From positions 5,580,001 through 5,644,000 of the forward strand of contig NZ_CP107960.1 in the NCBI RefSeq assembly GCF_036077095.1: a stretch of 64,000 nt of DNA. Reading direction: 5' to 3'. The notes beneath the pieces are model-generated. The model had not been told where the DNA came from, made no database searches, and saw nothing but the letters and a program-made list of their open reading frames with translations. A program made the position numbers and the translations under genes. This stretch comes from Streptomyces sp. NBC_00376 (GTDB lineage: Bacteria > Actinomycetota > Actinomycetes > Streptomycetales > Streptomycetaceae). This document shows, one piece after another, positions 1 to 9,202 of the stretch. Each line of letters begins with the position of its first letter. Within the stretch, counting starts at the first letter, position 1.

Positions 1-1
1 G

Positions 2-358
2 CAGTACCTCAGCGAGGCGCTGCCCTACGAACTCATCGAGGCGGGCAAGGTCGACGGAGCGAACAACCTCCGTGTCGTGTGGAGCATCGTGCTCCCCGTG
101 GCCCGCCCGGCCATGATGGTGCTCGGCATGCTCACCTTCGTACAGGCGTGGAACGACTTCTTCTGGCCGTACCTCGCCCTGAACCAGGAGAACCCCACGC
201 TCCAGGTGGCCCTCGGCCAGCTGAGCGCCTCCTACGTCCCCGACCAGAGCATCGTGATGGCGGGTGCGCTGATCAGCACCCTGCCGCTGCTCGTGGTCTT
301 CGTGGTCTTCGGCAAGCGGATCGTCGGCGGGATCATGTCCGGCGCCGTCAAGGGCTGA
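2..358 (+). CDS. cebG: Carbohydrate ABC transporter permease, C-terminal part (CebG-like)
   Basis: This is the last 118 codons of an inner-membrane permease whose start lies left of the window. The frame opens directly with the cytoplasmic EAA loop (EAGKVDGANN, followed by LPVARPA), the contact for the shared ATPase MsiK in this family. Two hydrophobic segments follow and the chain ends in a short basic tail, as in MalG/CebG proteins. The beta-glucosidase gene about 100 bp downstream on the same strand, together with CebR boxes, indicates cellobiose/cello-oligosaccharide uptake. Family membership is read from the sequence; the substrate is inferred from context. Confidence 0.88.
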   Translation, partial: QYLSEALPYELIEAGKVDGANNLRVVWSIVLPVARPAMMVLGMLTFVQAWNDFFWPYLALNQENPTLQVALGQLSASYVPDQSIVMAGALISTLPLLVVFVVFGKRIVGGIMSGAVKG

Positions 359-451
359 TACCGCCGCCGAGGGCCGATCCCGCTGCCGCCAAGGGCCGAT
401 GCAGCACCACCCCTTCCTCCCCACCCCTTCCTTCCCCCTGCCCATCCACCT

Positions 452-465
452 TGGGAGCGCTCCCG
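452..465. promoter_or_regulatory. CebR operator before bglC, overlapping its Shine-Dalgarno
   Basis: TGGGAGCGCTCCCG matches the palindromic CebR box TGGGAGCGCTCCCA at 13 of 14 positions. It ends one base before the bglC ATG. The only plausible ribosome-binding sequence (GGGAG, 453-457) is inside the box, so a bound repressor and the ribosome would compete for the same stretch. CebR boxes are relieved by cellobiose in Streptomyces (established); binding here is inferred. Confidence 0.85.
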
Positions 466-466
466 C

Positions 467-1930
467 ATGACTGCCGTACGACCCGCCACCGCCCCGAAGG
501 CCGCACCCGAAGCGGCGGAATTCCCGACCGGCTTCGTCTGGGGGGCGGCCACCGCCGCCTACCAGGTCGAGGGCGCCGCGGCCGAGGACGGCCGGACCCC
601 TTCCATCTGGGACACCTTCAGCCGCACCCCGGGCAAGGTTCGCAACGGCGACACCGGAGACATCGCCGCCGACCACTACCACCGCTACCGCGACGACGTG
701 GCGCTGATGAAACGGCTCGGCCTGACGGCCTACCGCTTCTCCGTCTCCTGGCCCCGGGTGCAGCCCACCGGCCGCGGCCCCGCCGTCGAACGCGGCCTGG
801 ACTTCTACCGCAGGCTCGTCGACGAACTCCTCGAAGCGGGCATCGCACCCGTCGCCACCCTCTACCACTGGGACCTGCCCCAGGAGTTGGAGGACGCGGG
901 CGGCTGGCCCGAGCGCGTGACCGCCGAACGCTTCGCCGACTACGCCGACATCATGGCCGGGGCCCTCGGCGACCGCGTCAGCACCTGGACCACCCTCAAC
1001 GAGCCGTGGTGCTCGGCCTTCCTCGGCTACGGCTCCGGCGTGCACGCCCCCGGCCGCACCGAGCCCGCCGCCGCGCTGCGCGCCGCCCACCACCTCAACC
1101 TCGCCCACGGCCGGGCGACCGGGGTCCTGCGCGACCGCCTCCCCGCCACCGCGCGGATCTCGGTCACCCTCAACCTCCACCACGTCCGTCCGCTGACCGG
1201 CAGCGCCGCCGACGCGGACGCCGCCCGCAGGATCGACGCGGTGGGCAACCGGATCTTCACCGGCCCGATGCTGCACGGGGCGTACCCCGAGGACCTGATC
1301 GCCGACACCGAGCGCCTGGTCGACTGGTCGGAGCTGGTCCACGACGGCGACCCGGCGGTCATCTCCCGCCCCGTCGACGTCCTGGGAGTCAACTACTACA
1401 CGCCGACGCTGGTCTCCACGCCCGCCGACGGCGCCGGCGACGCGCGCGACGACGGCCACGGCAACAGCGACCACTCCCCGTGGCCCGGCTCCGAACACGT
1501 CGCCTTCCACCTGGCCGAGGGCCGTGAGCGCACCGCCATGAACTGGGCGATCGACCCCGACGGGCTGTACGAGCTCCTCCTGGATGTGGCCCGGGACAAC
1601 CCCGGCCTGCCACTGATGGTCACCGAGAACGGCGCCGCCTTCGACGACTACGTCTCGCCCGAGGGCAGGGTGGAGGACCCCGAGCGGATCGAGTACCTGC
1701 GCGGACACCTGGACGCCGTACGGCGGGCGATCGCCGCCGGGGCGGACGTACGCGGCTACTTCCTCTGGTCCCTGATGGACAACTTCGAGTGGGGCTACGG
1801 GTACTCCAAGCGCTTCGGCGCCGTCTACGTCGACTACGCCACCCAGCGCCGCATCCCCAAGGCGAGCGCCCACTGGTACGCCGACGTCATCCGCCGCCAG
1901 CGTAGGATGGGAGCGCTCCCAGAAGGGTGA
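467..1930 (+). CDS. bglC: Family 1 beta-glucosidase (cellobiose hydrolase)
   Basis: A 487-residue GH1 enzyme, full length for the family. It hydrolyses cellobiose and short cello-oligosaccharides to glucose. Visible landmarks are the N-terminal [14 protein letters not shown], the acid/base TLNEP motif (Glu179), and the nucleophile in VTENG (Glu387). No signal peptide is seen, so it acts in the cytoplasm on imported sugar. It lies about 100 bp after the permease gene and is preceded by a CebR box. The last codons contain a second CebR box that would act on cebR. In other Streptomyces BglC also removes the cellobiose inducer and so sets the sensitivity of CebR control. Confidence 0.95.
   Translation: MTAVRPATAPKAAPEAAEFPTGFVWGAATAAYQVEGAAAEDGRTPSIWDTFSRTPGKVRNGDTGDIAADHYHRYRDDVALMKRLGLTAYRFSVSWPRVQPTGRGPAVERGLDFYRRLVDELLEAGIAPVATLYHWDLPQELEDAGGWPERVTAERFADYADIMAGALGDRVSTWTTLNEPWCSAFLGYGSGVHAPGRTEPAAALRAAHHLNLAHGRATGVLRDRLPATARISVTLNLHHVRPLTGSAADADAARRIDAVGNRIFTGPMLHGAYPEDLIADTERLVDWSELVHDGDPAVISRPVDVLGVNYYTPTLVSTPADGAGDARDDGHGNSDHSPWPGSEHVAFHLAEGRERTAMNWAIDPDGLYELLLDVARDNPGLPLMVTENGAAFDDYVSPEGRVEDPERIEYLRGHLDAVRRAIAAGADVRGYFLWSLMDNFEWGYGYSKRFGAVYVDYATQRRIPKASAHWYADVIRRQRRMGALPEG
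1908..1921. promoter_or_regulatory. Perfect CebR operator inside the 3' end of bglC
   Basis: TGGGAGCGCTCCCA is a perfect 14-bp palindrome and the exact CebR consensus. It sits within the last codons of bglC, about 110 bp before cebR. It most likely serves autoregulation of cebR, or acts as a roadblock on transcripts running from bglC into cebR. Confidence 0.85.
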
Positions 1931-2033
1931 TGCGGAGCGGCGGCCCGTCCCGTACGGGCTGCCGGAGGCGCCGATACCAGGACTTGGCCAGGCCACCCGG
2001 CTGTGAGAAATTGACCGCGAACGGGAGGCAGCC

Positions 2034-3065
2034 ATGACGGCAGCGCGAGTACGGAGCGGTGGCCGGCCCACGCTCGAAGAAGTCGCGGCACGGGCAGGGG
2101 TGGGGCGCGGCACGGCCTCGCGGGTCATCAACGGCTCACCACGGGTCAGCGCGCAGACCCGCGAGGCGGTGGAGGCGGCCGTCGCCGAGCTGGGCTACGT
2201 ACCCAACCGCGCGGCCCGCGCGCTCGCCGCGAACCGCACGGACGCCATCGCCCTGGTGGTGCCCGAATCGGAGACCCGCTTCTTCGCCGAGCCGTACTTC
2301 TCCGACATCGTCCGCGGTGTCGGCGCGGCGCTCGCGGACACCGACATGCAGCTGCTGCTCACCCTCGTCGGCAGCGACCGCGAGCGCCGCCGGCTGGCCC
2401 AGTACCTGACCGCGCACCGCGTCGACGGTGTGCTGATGGTCTCCGTCCACGCCGACGACCCGCTGCCGGACCTGCTGGAGCAGCTCGGCATGCCGGCCGT
2501 GATGGGCGGCCGCAGGTCGGCCTCCGAAACGCTCGCCGCGGTCGACTCCGACAACTTCGGGGGCGCCCGAGCAGCGGTCGCCCATCTTGTGACCCGGGGG
2601 CGCCGCGCCATCGCCACGATCACCGGGCCCCGGGACGTCCACGGTGCGCAGCGCCGCCTCGACGGCTACCGCGCCGCGGTCCGGGAGGCCGGTCTCGAAC
2701 CGGACGAGCGGCTGATCGCCCCCGCCGACTTCTCCGAGGAGGGCGGCGCACGGGCCATGCGCGAGCTGCTGGCCCGCCGACCCGACGTCGACGCGGTCTT
2801 CGCCGCCTCCGACGTCATGGCCGCGGGCGCCCGCCAGGTCCTGCGCGAGGCCGGCCGCCGCATCCCGGACGACGTGGCCCTCGTCGGCTTCGACGACTCG
2901 GCGGTGGCCCGCCACATGGACCCGGCCCTCACCAGCGTGCGCCAGCCGATCGAGGAGATGGGCCGCACGATGGCCCGTGTCCTGCTCAAGGAGATCGCGA
3001 GCGAGACCCAGGAACGCCCGCAGATCGTGCTCCCCACCGAACTGGTCGTCCGCGACTCCTCGTGA
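2034..3065 (+). CDS. cebR: LacI-family transcriptional repressor CebR
   Basis: A 343-residue LacI/GalR regulator. The N-terminal helix-turn-helix is PTLEEVAARAGVGRGTASRV, followed by a hinge (YVPNRAARAL) and a periplasmic-binding-protein-like sensor domain to the end. The start is set by GGGAGG 6 bases before the ATG. Lying next to cebG/bglC with two CebR boxes, it is the expected cellobiose-responsive repressor; in plant-pathogenic relatives it also controls toxin production. It is transcribed in the same direction as, and downstream of, the catabolic genes, rather than divergently from cebE as I remember for several species. Confidence 0.9.
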   Translation: MTAARVRSGGRPTLEEVAARAGVGRGTASRVINGSPRVSAQTREAVEAAVAELGYVPNRAARALAANRTDAIALVVPESETRFFAEPYFSDIVRGVGAALADTDMQLLLTLVGSDRERRRLAQYLTAHRVDGVLMVSVHADDPLPDLLEQLGMPAVMGGRRSASETLAAVDSDNFGGARAAVAHLVTRGRRAIATITGPRDVHGAQRRLDGYRAAVREAGLEPDERLIAPADFSEEGGARAMRELLARRPDVDAVFAASDVMAAGARQVLREAGRRIPDDVALVGFDDSAVARHMDPALTSVRQPIEEMGRTMARVLLKEIASETQERPQIVLPTELVVRDSS

Positions 3066-3141
3066 CGGCCGTCACACGGCCGCCCGCGAGGGCGGCCGGG
3101 GTGGTGATCGAGGTGGCGGCTGAGGGGGACTCAGAAACGAG

Positions 3142-3171
3142 AAGGGCCCCGGTCCGAAGACCGGGGCCCTT
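3142..3171. terminator. Strong bidirectional hairpin between cebR and tRNA-His
   Basis: A perfect 13-bp inverted repeat (AAGGGCCCCGGTC, loop CGAA, complement) lies between the end of cebR and the 3' end of the minus-strand tRNA. It can serve both convergent transcripts. Streptomyces terminators commonly lack a long U tract. Confidence 0.8.
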
Positions 3172-3179
3172 CCCTTCAG

Positions 3180-3253
3180 GGTGAGTAACGGGACTCGAAC
3201 CCGCGACATCCTGGACCACAACCAGGTGCTCTACCATCTGAGCTATACCCACC
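3180..3253 (-). tRNA. tRNA-His (GTG anticodon)
   Basis: The reverse complement folds as a complete cloverleaf. The acceptor stem is GTGGGTA with TACTCAC, the D arm TAGCTCAGATGGTAGAGCA, the anticodon stem CCTGG/CCAGG around loop TTGTGGT (anticodon GTG), and the T arm GCGGGTTCGAGTCCCGT. An encoded extra G at -1 opposite C73 is the histidine identity element. The 3' CCA is not encoded. Confidence 0.97.
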
Positions 3254-3378
3254 ATGTCCGGTCTTTTTCTGACCGGCCGAGAAAAAGTGTACAGGGTCCG
3301 AGAGGGTGCTCGCGCCCCAGTTGTTCAGCCGCCGGCCCCAACCCCCGAAAGGGCTATGACCAGCGGCTTCACAAGGTC

Positions 3379-3981
3379 CTACGGTGCGGGCGGTGCGACG
3401 TGCGCCGCGATGGCCTTCGCACGCTCCGAGTCCGGGCCGGGCTGCGGCACGAAGACGGCCTCGCGGTAGTAGCGCAGCTCCGTGATGGAGTCACGGATGT
3501 CCGCGAGTGCCCGGTGGTTGCCGTTCTTGGCCGGACTGTTGAAGTACGCCCGCGGGTACCAGCGGCGCGCCAGCTCCTTGATGGAGGAGACATCGACGAT
3601 CCGGTAGTGGAGGTAGCCCTCCAGGGCCGACATGTCCCGCGCCAGGAATCCGCGGTCGGTGGAGACCGAGTTCCCGCAGAGCGGGGCCTTGCCGGGCTCC
3701 TTCACGTGCTCGCGGACGTAGTTCAGTACCTGGGCCTCGGCGTCGGCCAGGGTGGTGCCCCCGGCCAGCTCGTCGAGGAGGCCCGAGGCGGTGTGCATCT
3801 GCCGCACCACCTCGGGCATGGTCTCCAGGGCCGCGTCCGGCGGGCGGATCACGATGTCCACCCCTTCACCGAGCACGTTCAGCTCCGAGTCGGTGACCAG
3901 TGCGGCCACCTCGATGAGTGCGTCTTCCGTCAACGAGAGCCCGGTCATCTCGCAGTCGATCCACACCATGCGATCGTTCAT
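3379..3981 (-). CDS. orn: Oligoribonuclease (3'-5' exoribonuclease, DEDDh)
   Basis: A 200-residue DEDDh exonuclease that finishes RNA decay by hydrolysing short oligonucleotides; in actinobacteria it also degrades pGpG from cyclic-di-GMP turnover. The WIDCEMTGL motif carries the first acidic pair, a conserved Asp is in SVSTDRGF, and [10 protein letters not shown] carries the final His and Asp. It starts 9 bp after adpA on the same strand, the arrangement known as adpA-ornA in Streptomyces, where loss of ornA impairs growth and development. It is probably co-transcribed with adpA and also read from its own promoter. Confidence 0.96.
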   Translation of the reverse strand: MNDRMVWIDCEMTGLSLTEDALIEVAALVTDSELNVLGEGVDIVIRPPDAALETMPEVVRQMHTASGLLDELAGGTTLADAEAQVLNYVREHVKEPGKAPLCGNSVSTDRGFLARDMSALEGYLHYRIVDVSSIKELARRWYPRAYFNSPAKNGNHRALADIRDSITELRYYREAVFVPQPGPDSERAKAIAAHVAPPAP

Positions 3982-3990
3982 GGCCCCACC

Positions 3991-5226
3991 CTACGGGGCA
4001 CTCCGTTGCCCCGGCAGGGTCGGTCGTCCGGTCGTGTACGCGTCGGGGCCGGGTTTCCCCTGCTCCGACTGGACCGGGCCGGCCGGTTGCGCCGTGACGG
4101 CATGCGTACCCGACGGTGCGGCCGCGGCCGTGGCGCGCCGGATCGCCGCGTTGCCCTGGGCGGGCACCACGGGCTCGGTCACCGCGGCCACGGGCTCCGC
4201 GCCACCGCCCTGCGGACGGCGGGCCCGGTAGGCGGCCCGGTACGCGGCGGGGGAGGAGCCCAGCTGACGCCGGAAGTGTCCGCGCAACGCGACCGGCGAG
4301 CGGAAGCCGCAGCGGCCCGCCACCTCGTCGACCGAGTACTCGGACGTCTCCAGCAGTCGCTGCGCCTGCAGCACCCGCTGGGTGATCAGCCACTGGAGCG
4401 GTGCGCTGCCGGTGAGCGAACGGAACCTGCGGTCGAAGGTCCGCCTGCTCATGTAGGCGCGCGCGGCCAGTGTCTCCACGTCGAACTGCTCGTGGAGGTG
4501 CTCCAGCGCCCAGGCCACGACCTCTGCGAGCGGGTCGGAGCCGATCTCCTCCGGTAAAGACCTGTCGAGGTAGCGCTCCTGACCGCCACTGCGCCGCGGC
4601 GGCACGACGAGCCGGCGGGCCAGTGCCCCGGCGGCCTCCGTGCCGTGGTCCGTGCGGACTATGTGCAGGCAGAGATCGATCCCGGCGGCCGTGCCGGCGG
4701 AGGTGAGCACATCGCCGTCGTCGACGAAGAGCTCGCGCGGATCGACGTGCACCGACGGATAGCGCTTGGCCAGCGTCGGCGCGTACATCCAGTGTGTGGT
4801 CGCCGGTCGGCCGTCCAGCAGGCCCGCGGCGGCGAGCACGAACGCGCCCGTGCACAGCCCGACGATGCGGGCGCCCTCCTCATGGGCGCGGCGCAGCGCC
4901 TCCAGCGCCTCGGCGGGCGGCGGCGAGGTGATCGAACGCCAGGCGGGCACCACGACGGTGCCGGCCCTGCTGATCGCCTCCAGCCCGTAGGGCGCGGTGA
5001 GTTCGAGTCCCCCGGTGGTCCGCAGCGGCCCTTCTTCCCCGCCGCAGACGAGGAGTCGGTAGCGCGGAACTCCCGCGTCCTGGCGGTCGATTCCGAACAC
5101 GGAGAGCGGGATCGAACTCTCGAAGATGGGGCCGCCGCTGAACAGCAGCACGGCGACGACTTCTCGTCGTCGACGGCCACTGAGCTTCCGTACAGCCTCC
5201 GTTGCGGCGGCGGAGTCCTGGCTCAT
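3991..5226 (-). CDS. adpA: AdpA, AraC-family master regulator of development
   Basis: A 411-residue protein with an N-terminal DJ-1/PfpI-like dimerisation domain (about residues 20-190; GLCTGAFVLAAAGLLDG is the nucleophile-elbow region). A C-terminal AraC double helix-turn-helix follows (about 230-330; AYMSRRTFDRRFRSLTG). AdpA controls morphological differentiation and secondary metabolism and binds its own upstream region. Codon 224, in the linker (SLPEE), is TTA (read as TAA at 4555-4557 on the plus strand), the conserved bldA-dependent leucine codon. The tail beyond residue 335 is low-complexity, as in orthologues. Confidence 0.97.
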   Translation of the reverse strand: MSQDSAAATEAVRKLSGRRRREVVAVLLFSGGPIFESSIPLSVFGIDRQDAGVPRYRLLVCGGEEGPLRTTGGLELTAPYGLEAISRAGTVVVPAWRSITSPPPAEALEALRRAHEEGARIVGLCTGAFVLAAAGLLDGRPATTHWMYAPTLAKRYPSVHVDPRELFVDDGDVLTSAGTAAGIDLCLHIVRTDHGTEAAGALARRLVVPPRRSGGQERYLDRSLPEEIGSDPLAEVVAWALEHLHEQFDVETLAARAYMSRRTFDRRFRSLTGSAPLQWLITQRVLQAQRLLETSEYSVDEVAGRCGFRSPVALRGHFRRQLGSSPAAYRAAYRARRPQGGGAEPVAAVTEPVVPAQGNAAIRRATAAAAPSGTHAVTAQPAGPVQSEQGKPGPDAYTTGRPTLPGQRSAP

Positions 5227-6200
5227 GACGCTAAGCCCCCCTCGGTGTTCGCGTCTTCCTGGTCCTTACGGGCCTGTCGCACCTGCACTGTTCCCCTCGG
5301 TCATGCACGAGTTCCCCAGACTTCGATACCCAAGATCGAATCTACTGCGTCCCATGGTGCCGACGTGACAAGTTCACCAACCGCCGTTATGTCGACAAGG
5401 CAACTTGGCGGGAAGCATTCGATCACGAAGCGTTTCATCCGGTGGACGCTCAGGGAAGTGCGCCTGGCGTTCATGGCCCGTCCCCGTTGGGTGGAAGCGT
5501 ACCGCGCGGTCTCTTCCTGCCTGGTGACAAGGGGGTTGATCGGCCAAATCGACAAGGTGTCGGTGGGGGTATGAAGTTGGCTGAAAATAGATGGTTGTGC
5601 GTGTGTGATTCAGTCATTGAACCGGCGCACAACCCGGGTGATCAACCGCTTCTTTGCGCCCCCTTGGCAGGTCGGACGGCCGATCGTACGGAACGGGCCG
5701 GTGGCAAACGGCGGCGATCGGATTCCGCCGGACGGGCCGGTGTCCGTCGCCGGCCGGGCGGCGTGCGGGGAACGGGGCGGGCGGTCTGGAACGGGGGCGA
5801 CGGGCGGTCCGGAACGGGGACGGTGTGACGCACGGGATCGGGTTGCCGGCTCCCGGGGTCGGTCCCGGGACGGTGATCCGTCCGACGGTCTCGCGGGGGA
5901 GCGGGGCCCTCCGGCGTCCGGAAAAGGTGACGGTTGCGGTGCCGTCCGGTCACCGGGGGCGGTCGTCCGGGCCCGGCGGCGTCGGTGTACAGCACAAGCG
6001 GCATTGCCATCCGGGTCCGCCTCGGGCATGCTCCGTGAAACGTCGCGCGCGCTTTGCGCGGGTCTGGGCAGTGGAGGAGTGGCGCCGTACCCTTGGGGGT
6101 AAGGGGTTGGGAAGATGATTCCCGGACACCGCAACACCGCTCGCTGACGCACCTTCCCCAAGTCGCTCTCCTCACGAGGACTCTCTTCGCCGAGACACCG
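5227..6200. promoter_or_regulatory. Long adpA/usp divergent intergenic region without a credible gene
   Basis: About 970 bp separates the divergent adpA and usp genes. Open frames exist on both strands but lack Streptomyces third-position codon bias and recognisable protein sequence. Long leaders with several protein-binding sites are typical for adpA. A near-match to the AdpA site TGGCSNGWWY, TGGCGGGAAG, lies at 5406-5415 (9 of 10). The adpA-proximal part (about 5330-5640) is clearly less G+C-rich than the rest, as expected for promoter DNA. Confidence 0.6.
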
Positions 6201-6722
6201 ATGGCCGGTCACGAAATCCCCGAACCCGCCGACCGCAAGCAGGTGGCCGACCCCATGTCGGACCCGCAGACGGTCGAAGAAACACGTCATTCATGCGACC
6301 CCGCGTTCCGTCATGGGGTCGTGGTCGGCTTCGACGGCTCGACCTCCAGTGAGCGCGCCCTCGCCTATGCGATCGGAATGGCCCGAAGATCGGGCTCCGG
6401 TCTGATCATCGTCCATGTCGCCAACCGGCTGCCGACCACGGTCTGGGCAGGCTGCGAGCCGCCCGTCTTCGTGGACGTGCCCGACCACCGCACCGAGGTG
6501 CTCGGCCTGGAGCTCGCCTGCGCGGACTACCTCTCCGAGGTCCCCTGGGTCCTCGTGGAGCGCGGCGGGGACATCTGCCACGAGCTGGAGGAGGTCGGCC
6601 GGGAGTACTCGGCCGACGCCATCGTCGTCGGCTCCACGCACGGCATCGTCGGCCGGATCTTCGGCTCGGTGGCGGGCCGCCTCGCCCGGCGCGCGCAGCG
6701 CCCGGTCGTCGTCATCCCCTGA
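6201..6722 (+). CDS. Universal stress protein (UspA family)
   Basis: A 173-residue single-domain USP. The first strand is VVVGFDGSTSSERALAYAI, and the C-terminal nucleotide-loop region GSTHGIVGRIFGSV is followed by RPVVVIP. Such proteins bind ATP and respond to starvation or stress. About 33 residues precede the domain. An alternative start at 6255 (MSDPQ), with AGGTGG 9 bases upstream, is also credible. It is divergent from adpA across the long regulatory region, so the two may share control. Confidence 0.85.
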   Translation: MAGHEIPEPADRKQVADPMSDPQTVEETRHSCDPAFRHGVVVGFDGSTSSERALAYAIGMARRSGSGLIIVHVANRLPTTVWAGCEPPVFVDVPDHRTEVLGLELACADYLSEVPWVLVERGGDICHELEEVGREYSADAIVVGSTHGIVGRIFGSVAGRLARRAQRPVVVIP

Positions 6723-6737
6723 GCGCCCGACGCCCCC

Positions 6738-6777
6738 GCAACCCCTCCGTCACCGCCCCGGCAACCCCTCCGTCACC
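6738..6777 (+). repeat. 17-bp direct repeat downstream of usp
   Basis: GCAACCCCTCCGTCACC occurs at 6738-6754 and again at 6761-6777, in the 200-bp gap between usp and the convergent glmS. No function can be assigned. Confidence 0.6.
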
Positions 6778-6923
6778 CCTGCGATCCGGTGTGACGTCCC
6801 CGTTCGACATGGCGTCAAATCGCCTGCGTAAACCGGCATTTCATGCCCTCGATGGCGGATTCGAGGGCGCCCGGCGCGCACCAGGACAGCATTGCGCGCG
6901 CCGGGGCCGCCCCCTGCGCGGGC

Positions 6924-8753
6924 CTATTCGACGGTGACGGACTTCGCCAGGTTGCGCGGCTTGTCGATGTCACGGCCCATGGCCAGCGCCGTGTGGTACG
7001 CGAAGAGCTGGAGCGGGATGCCCATCAGGATCGGGTCCAGCTCGTTCTCGTTCTTCGGTACGACGATGGTGTGGTCGGCCTTCTCCTGCACCTGGTGGGC
7101 GACGGCGAGGATGCGGCCGCTGCGGGCCTTGATCTCCTCCATCGCGGCGCGGTTCTTCTCCAGCAGGTCGTCGTCCGGCACGATCGCGACCGTCGGCATC
7201 GCGGGCTCGATCAGGGCCAGCGGCCCGTGCTTCAGCTCGGAGGCCGGGTACGCCTCCGCGTGGATGTACGAGACCTCCTTGAGCTTCAGCGAGGCCTCCC
7301 GGGCGACGGGGTAACCGCGCACCCGGCCGATGAACATCATCGACTTGGCGTCCGCGTACTCGGCCGCCATCTTCTTGATCTCGTCCTCGTTCGCCAGGAT
7401 CTCGCTGATCTGGGCGGGCAGCCTGCGCAGCCCCTCGATGATCCGCTTGCCGTCGGCGACCGACAGGTCCCGGATCCGGCCCAGGTGCAGGGCAAGCAGC
7501 GCGAACGCGACGACCGTGTTGGTGAAGCACTTGGTGGAGACGACGCAGACCTCGGGGCCGGCGTGGACGTACGTACCGCCGTCCGCCTCCCGGGCGATCG
7601 CGGAACCCACCACGTTGACGACGCCGAGCACCCGGGCGCCCTTGCGCTTGAGCTCCTGGACGGCGGCCAGCACGTCGTACGTCTCACCGGACTGGGAGAC
7701 CGCGACGTACAGCGTGTCCGGGTCGACGACCGGGTTGCGGTAGCGGAACTCGGAGGCCGGCTCGGCGTCCGCGGGGATACGGGCGAGCTCCTCGATCAGC
7801 TGCGCGCCGATCTGGCCCGCGTGGTACGAGGTGCCGCAGCCGAGAATCTTGATCCGGCGGACCCCGCGCGCCTCGCGGGCGTCCAGGTTGAGGCCGCCCA
7901 GGTGCACGGTGGCGAAGCGGTCGTCGATCCGGCCGCGCAGCACCCGGTCGACGGCGTCGGCCTGCTCGGAGATCTCCTTGTGCATGTACGTGTCGTGGCC
8001 GCCCATGTCGTACGACTCGGCCTCCCACTCCACGGTGGTCGGCGTGGCCGTCGTGGACGAGCCCTCCGTGGTGTACGTACGGAAGTCGTCGGCCTTGAGG
8101 GTGGCCATCTCGCCGTCGTCCAGGGTCACGACCTGGCGGGTGTGGGCGACCAGAGCGGCGACGTCCGAGGCGACGAACATCTCCTTCTCGCCGATGCCGA
8201 GCACGACCGGGGAGCCGTTGCGGGCGACCACGATGCGGTCGTTGAAGTCGGCGTGCATGACGGCGATGCCGTACGTGCCCTCGACCGAGCGCAGCGCCTC
8301 GCGGACCTTCTCCTCCAGGGTCTGCGCCTGGGCGCGGGCGATCAGGTGGACCAGCACCTCGGTGTCGGTCTCGGAGAGGAAGACGACACCGTCGGCGACG
8401 AGCTTCGCACGGAGCTCGGAGGCGTTGTCGATGATGCCGTTGTGGACGACTGCGACCTTGTTCTCGGCGTCCAGGTGCGGGTGCGCGTTCTCGTCGCTCG
8501 GGGCGCCGTGGGTGGCCCAGCGGGTGTGGGCGATACCGGTGGTGCCGGTGAAGCGCTTGGGGACGCGGGCCTCCAGCTCGCGGACCCGGCCCTTGGCCTT
8601 CACCATCCGCAGGGTGGCGGGCTTGCCGGCCGACGCCTTGCCGGTGATGACGATGCCCGCGGAGTCGTAACCCCGGTATTCCAGTCGCTGCAGCCCTTCC
8701 AGCAGCAGCGGAGCCACGTCACGCTTCCCGATGTATCCGACGATTCCGCACAT
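6924..8753 (-). CDS. glmS: Glutamine-fructose-6-phosphate aminotransferase (isomerizing)
   Basis: A 609-residue glucosamine-6-phosphate synthase, the entry step to UDP-GlcNAc and peptidoglycan. It starts MCGIVGYIG with Cys2 as the Ntn glutaminase nucleophile. The glutaminase domain runs to about residue 230 and contains HTRWATHG. Two SIS domains follow (CGTSYHAG and SQSGETYDV in the first), and the chain ends in the conserved NLAKSVTVE. Length is normal for the family. Other amino-sugar genes are nearby (GH20 at 10.3 kb), but no glmS ribozyme or DasR-like box is visible before it. Many Streptomyces carry two glmS copies; which one this is cannot be told from the window. Confidence 0.97.
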   Translation of the reverse strand: MCGIVGYIGKRDVAPLLLEGLQRLEYRGYDSAGIVITGKASAGKPATLRMVKAKGRVRELEARVPKRFTGTTGIAHTRWATHGAPSDENAHPHLDAENKVAVVHNGIIDNASELRAKLVADGVVFLSETDTEVLVHLIARAQAQTLEEKVREALRSVEGTYGIAVMHADFNDRIVVARNGSPVVLGIGEKEMFVASDVAALVAHTRQVVTLDDGEMATLKADDFRTYTTEGSSTTATPTTVEWEAESYDMGGHDTYMHKEISEQADAVDRVLRGRIDDRFATVHLGGLNLDAREARGVRRIKILGCGTSYHAGQIGAQLIEELARIPADAEPASEFRYRNPVVDPDTLYVAVSQSGETYDVLAAVQELKRKGARVLGVVNVVGSAIAREADGGTYVHAGPEVCVVSTKCFTNTVVAFALLALHLGRIRDLSVADGKRIIEGLRRLPAQISEILANEDEIKKMAAEYADAKSMMFIGRVRGYPVAREASLKLKEVSYIHAEAYPASELKHGPLALIEPAMPTVAIVPDDDLLEKNRAAMEEIKARSGRILAVAHQVQEKADHTIVVPKNENELDPILMGIPLQLFAYHTALAMGRDIDKPRNLAKSVTVE

Positions 8754-8796
8754 AAAGTCTCTGCCCCTCCATCGACGTACTTGTGGTGCCCGTTGC

Positions 8797-9072
8797 TCAG
8801 CCGTAGACGATGCGGCGCAGCTGGCGGAGCGAGAGCTCCGGCGGCGCGACCGCGCGGTGCGGCAGCTCGGCCGCGATCCGTTCGAAGATCTCCGCGTTGA
8901 CCAGGCCGCCGGACTGCAGTTCGCGGTGGCGGCGGCGGACGAAGTCGTCGGTCGTCTCGTCGAAGTACGCCAGCACGTCGAGGATCACCCGGGCGGCTTC
9001 ACCGCGCTGGAGCGCGGTGCTGCGCACCAGGTGATCGATGAGGTCGTCATGCGACGGGCGGCGTTCGAGCAC
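8797..9072 (-). CDS. Small conserved hypothetical protein
   Basis: A 91-residue soluble, mostly helical protein (HDDLIDHLVRSTALQ, then VILDVLAYFDETTDDFVRRRH) with no signal peptide or membrane segment. It lies 43 bp upstream of glmS on the same strand and may be its operon partner. I recognise it as a small conserved actinobacterial protein but know no function. Confidence 0.75.
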   Translation of the reverse strand: MLERRPSHDDLIDHLVRSTALQRGEAARVILDVLAYFDETTDDFVRRRHRELQSGGLVNAEIFERIAAELPHRAVAPPELSLRQLRRIVYG

Positions 9073-9202
9073 TCGTTGATATTGCGGTGGGCGGGGCGCT
9101 TACGCAACAATTCTGCCCGATATCGGGCAGGGGTGGGTGTGATTGCCGTCTCGCGGGGCCTCGGAGTGGGCGGGACGAGCGGGACGAGTCGGGGGTGCCC
9201 GC

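Noticed and set aside
5605..6290. Open frames on both strands between adpA and usp
   Set aside because: No third-position G+C bias, no Shine-Dalgarno and no recognisable protein; better read as regulatory DNA.
8754..8796. glmS ribozyme or riboswitch before glmS
   Set aside because: Only 43 bp separate it from the upstream gene, too short for the ribozyme, and no conserved core is visible.
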